Below are positions 5,435-5,588 of a stretch of DNA of 5,588 nt, one piece after another. Position numbers and translations under genes: made by a program. The notes below the pieces were generated by a model. The model was given only the letters and a program-made list of their open reading frames with translations, did not search any database and had not been told where the DNA came from. Source of the DNA: Gammaproteobacteria bacterium (GTDB taxonomy: Bacteria; Pseudomonadota; Gammaproteobacteria; Competibacterales; Competibacteraceae). Numbering within the stretch: the first letter of the stretch is position 1; each line of letters opens with the position of its first letter. The DNA is taken from assembly GCA_020047885.1 (NCBI GenBank), contig JAIFNF010000014.1, positions 1 to 5,588 of the forward strand. Reading direction: 5' to 3'.

Positions 5435-5439
5435 CTTCT
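5408..5439 (-). repeat. Perfect 16-bp tandem duplication across the aguA start
   Basis: The - strand unit AGAAGATGACGACAGC occurs twice in direct succession (5439-5424 and 5423-5408). The gene's ATG is in the first unit, reading M-T-T-A-E-D-D-D-S. The second unit's ATG is out of frame and meets TAG after four codons. Since 16 is not a multiple of three, the copy number determines which ATG is in frame. Confidence 0.9.
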
Positions 5440-5574
5440 AAGGAAGACCTGCGTTACGAATAAACCACCTGATACCATAACAGCTGCTTTAATAAATAGC
5501 CAGGGCAATCGCATTAAAATTTATTTAAAAATCAAGTAATTATTAAAATTACTTTTGTAATTTTTATGTTGTTA
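5440..5574. other. AT-rich leader of the agmatine deiminase gene
   Basis: A markedly AT-rich stretch with no supported ORF. It holds a perfect inverted repeat, AAAATTAC at 5545-5552 and GTAATTTT at 5557-5564 around TTTT, which could be an operator-like site or a weak terminator of a gene to the right. AT-rich runs resemble promoter elements, but I see no -35/-10 pair with correct spacing that I would call. If the right edge is a cassette boundary, this is the 5' leader of the aguA cassette. Confidence 0.4.
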
Positions 5575-5588
5575 TTTTAACGACCTTG
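5575..5588 (-). repeat. Possible attC-like site entering from the right edge (partial)
   Basis: The last bases, TTTTAACGACCTTG, share TAACGACC with the left end of copy 2 (CGCTAACGACCCGC at 2758-2771), in the same orientation relative to the genes. On the - strand this gives GTTAAAA, near to GTTRRRY. An eight-base match is weak evidence alone; its value is that it falls at the expected place, ahead of the next cassette gene. The remainder lies outside the window. Confidence 0.3.

Noticed and set aside
5441..5588. Promoter boxes in the AT-rich leader of aguA
   Set aside because: Several TATAAT- and TTGACA-like words occur by composition alone, but none pair at 16-18 base spacing well enough to support a call.

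Overview
The window looks like accessory DNA from a proteobacterium, most likely a gammaproteobacterium. The basis is the class D beta-lactamase type, the GTAG-headed REP-like hairpins and the protein families present; the species assignment is inference. It has two parts with different base composition and gene direction.

Left part (1 to about 740, + strand). This stretch is GC-rich and holds a tightly packed operon of very small genes. The tail of an unrecognised protein overlaps a 51-residue ORF (GTGA overlap). A possible 26-residue ORF overlaps a 112-residue helix-turn-helix protein (TTGA overlap). That gene's stop overlaps a further ATG (TGATG), which opens only an 11-codon ORF, as if the next gene had been cut off. 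The style resembles plasmid or integrative-element backbone.

Right part (about 740 to 5588, - strand). Four full-length, functionally unrelated genes all point left: an agmatine deiminase (aguA type), a Tat-exported amidohydrolase of the gamma-resorcylate/2,3-dihydroxybenzoate decarboxylase type, a LysM protein with an unrecognised N-terminal two thirds, and an OXA-type class D beta-lactamase. Two 60-bp imperfect palindromes, at 1570-1629 and 2758-2817, align without gaps. They carry GTTRRRY/RYYYAAC-like ends and sit between genes, as integron attC sites do. A similar start appears at the extreme right edge, and a weak candidate lies after the agmatine deiminase gene. The best single reading is a piece of an integron-type cassette array seen without its integrase, which would lie to the right given the gene direction. 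REP elements mobilised by a RAYT-type transposase are the main alternative, because the hairpins also carry a GTAG foot.

Both good attC-like sites are preceded, in gene direction, by a second conserved hairpin that shares an 8-nt loop. So two unrelated cassettes share an extended 3' module. The beta-lactamase lies at the distal end of the array and has no attC of its own; its 3' end runs directly into the broken end of the left operon. The genes do not form one pathway. They look like independent adaptive functions: drug resistance, polyamine/arginine metabolism, aromatic acid chemistry and a cell-wall-related protein.
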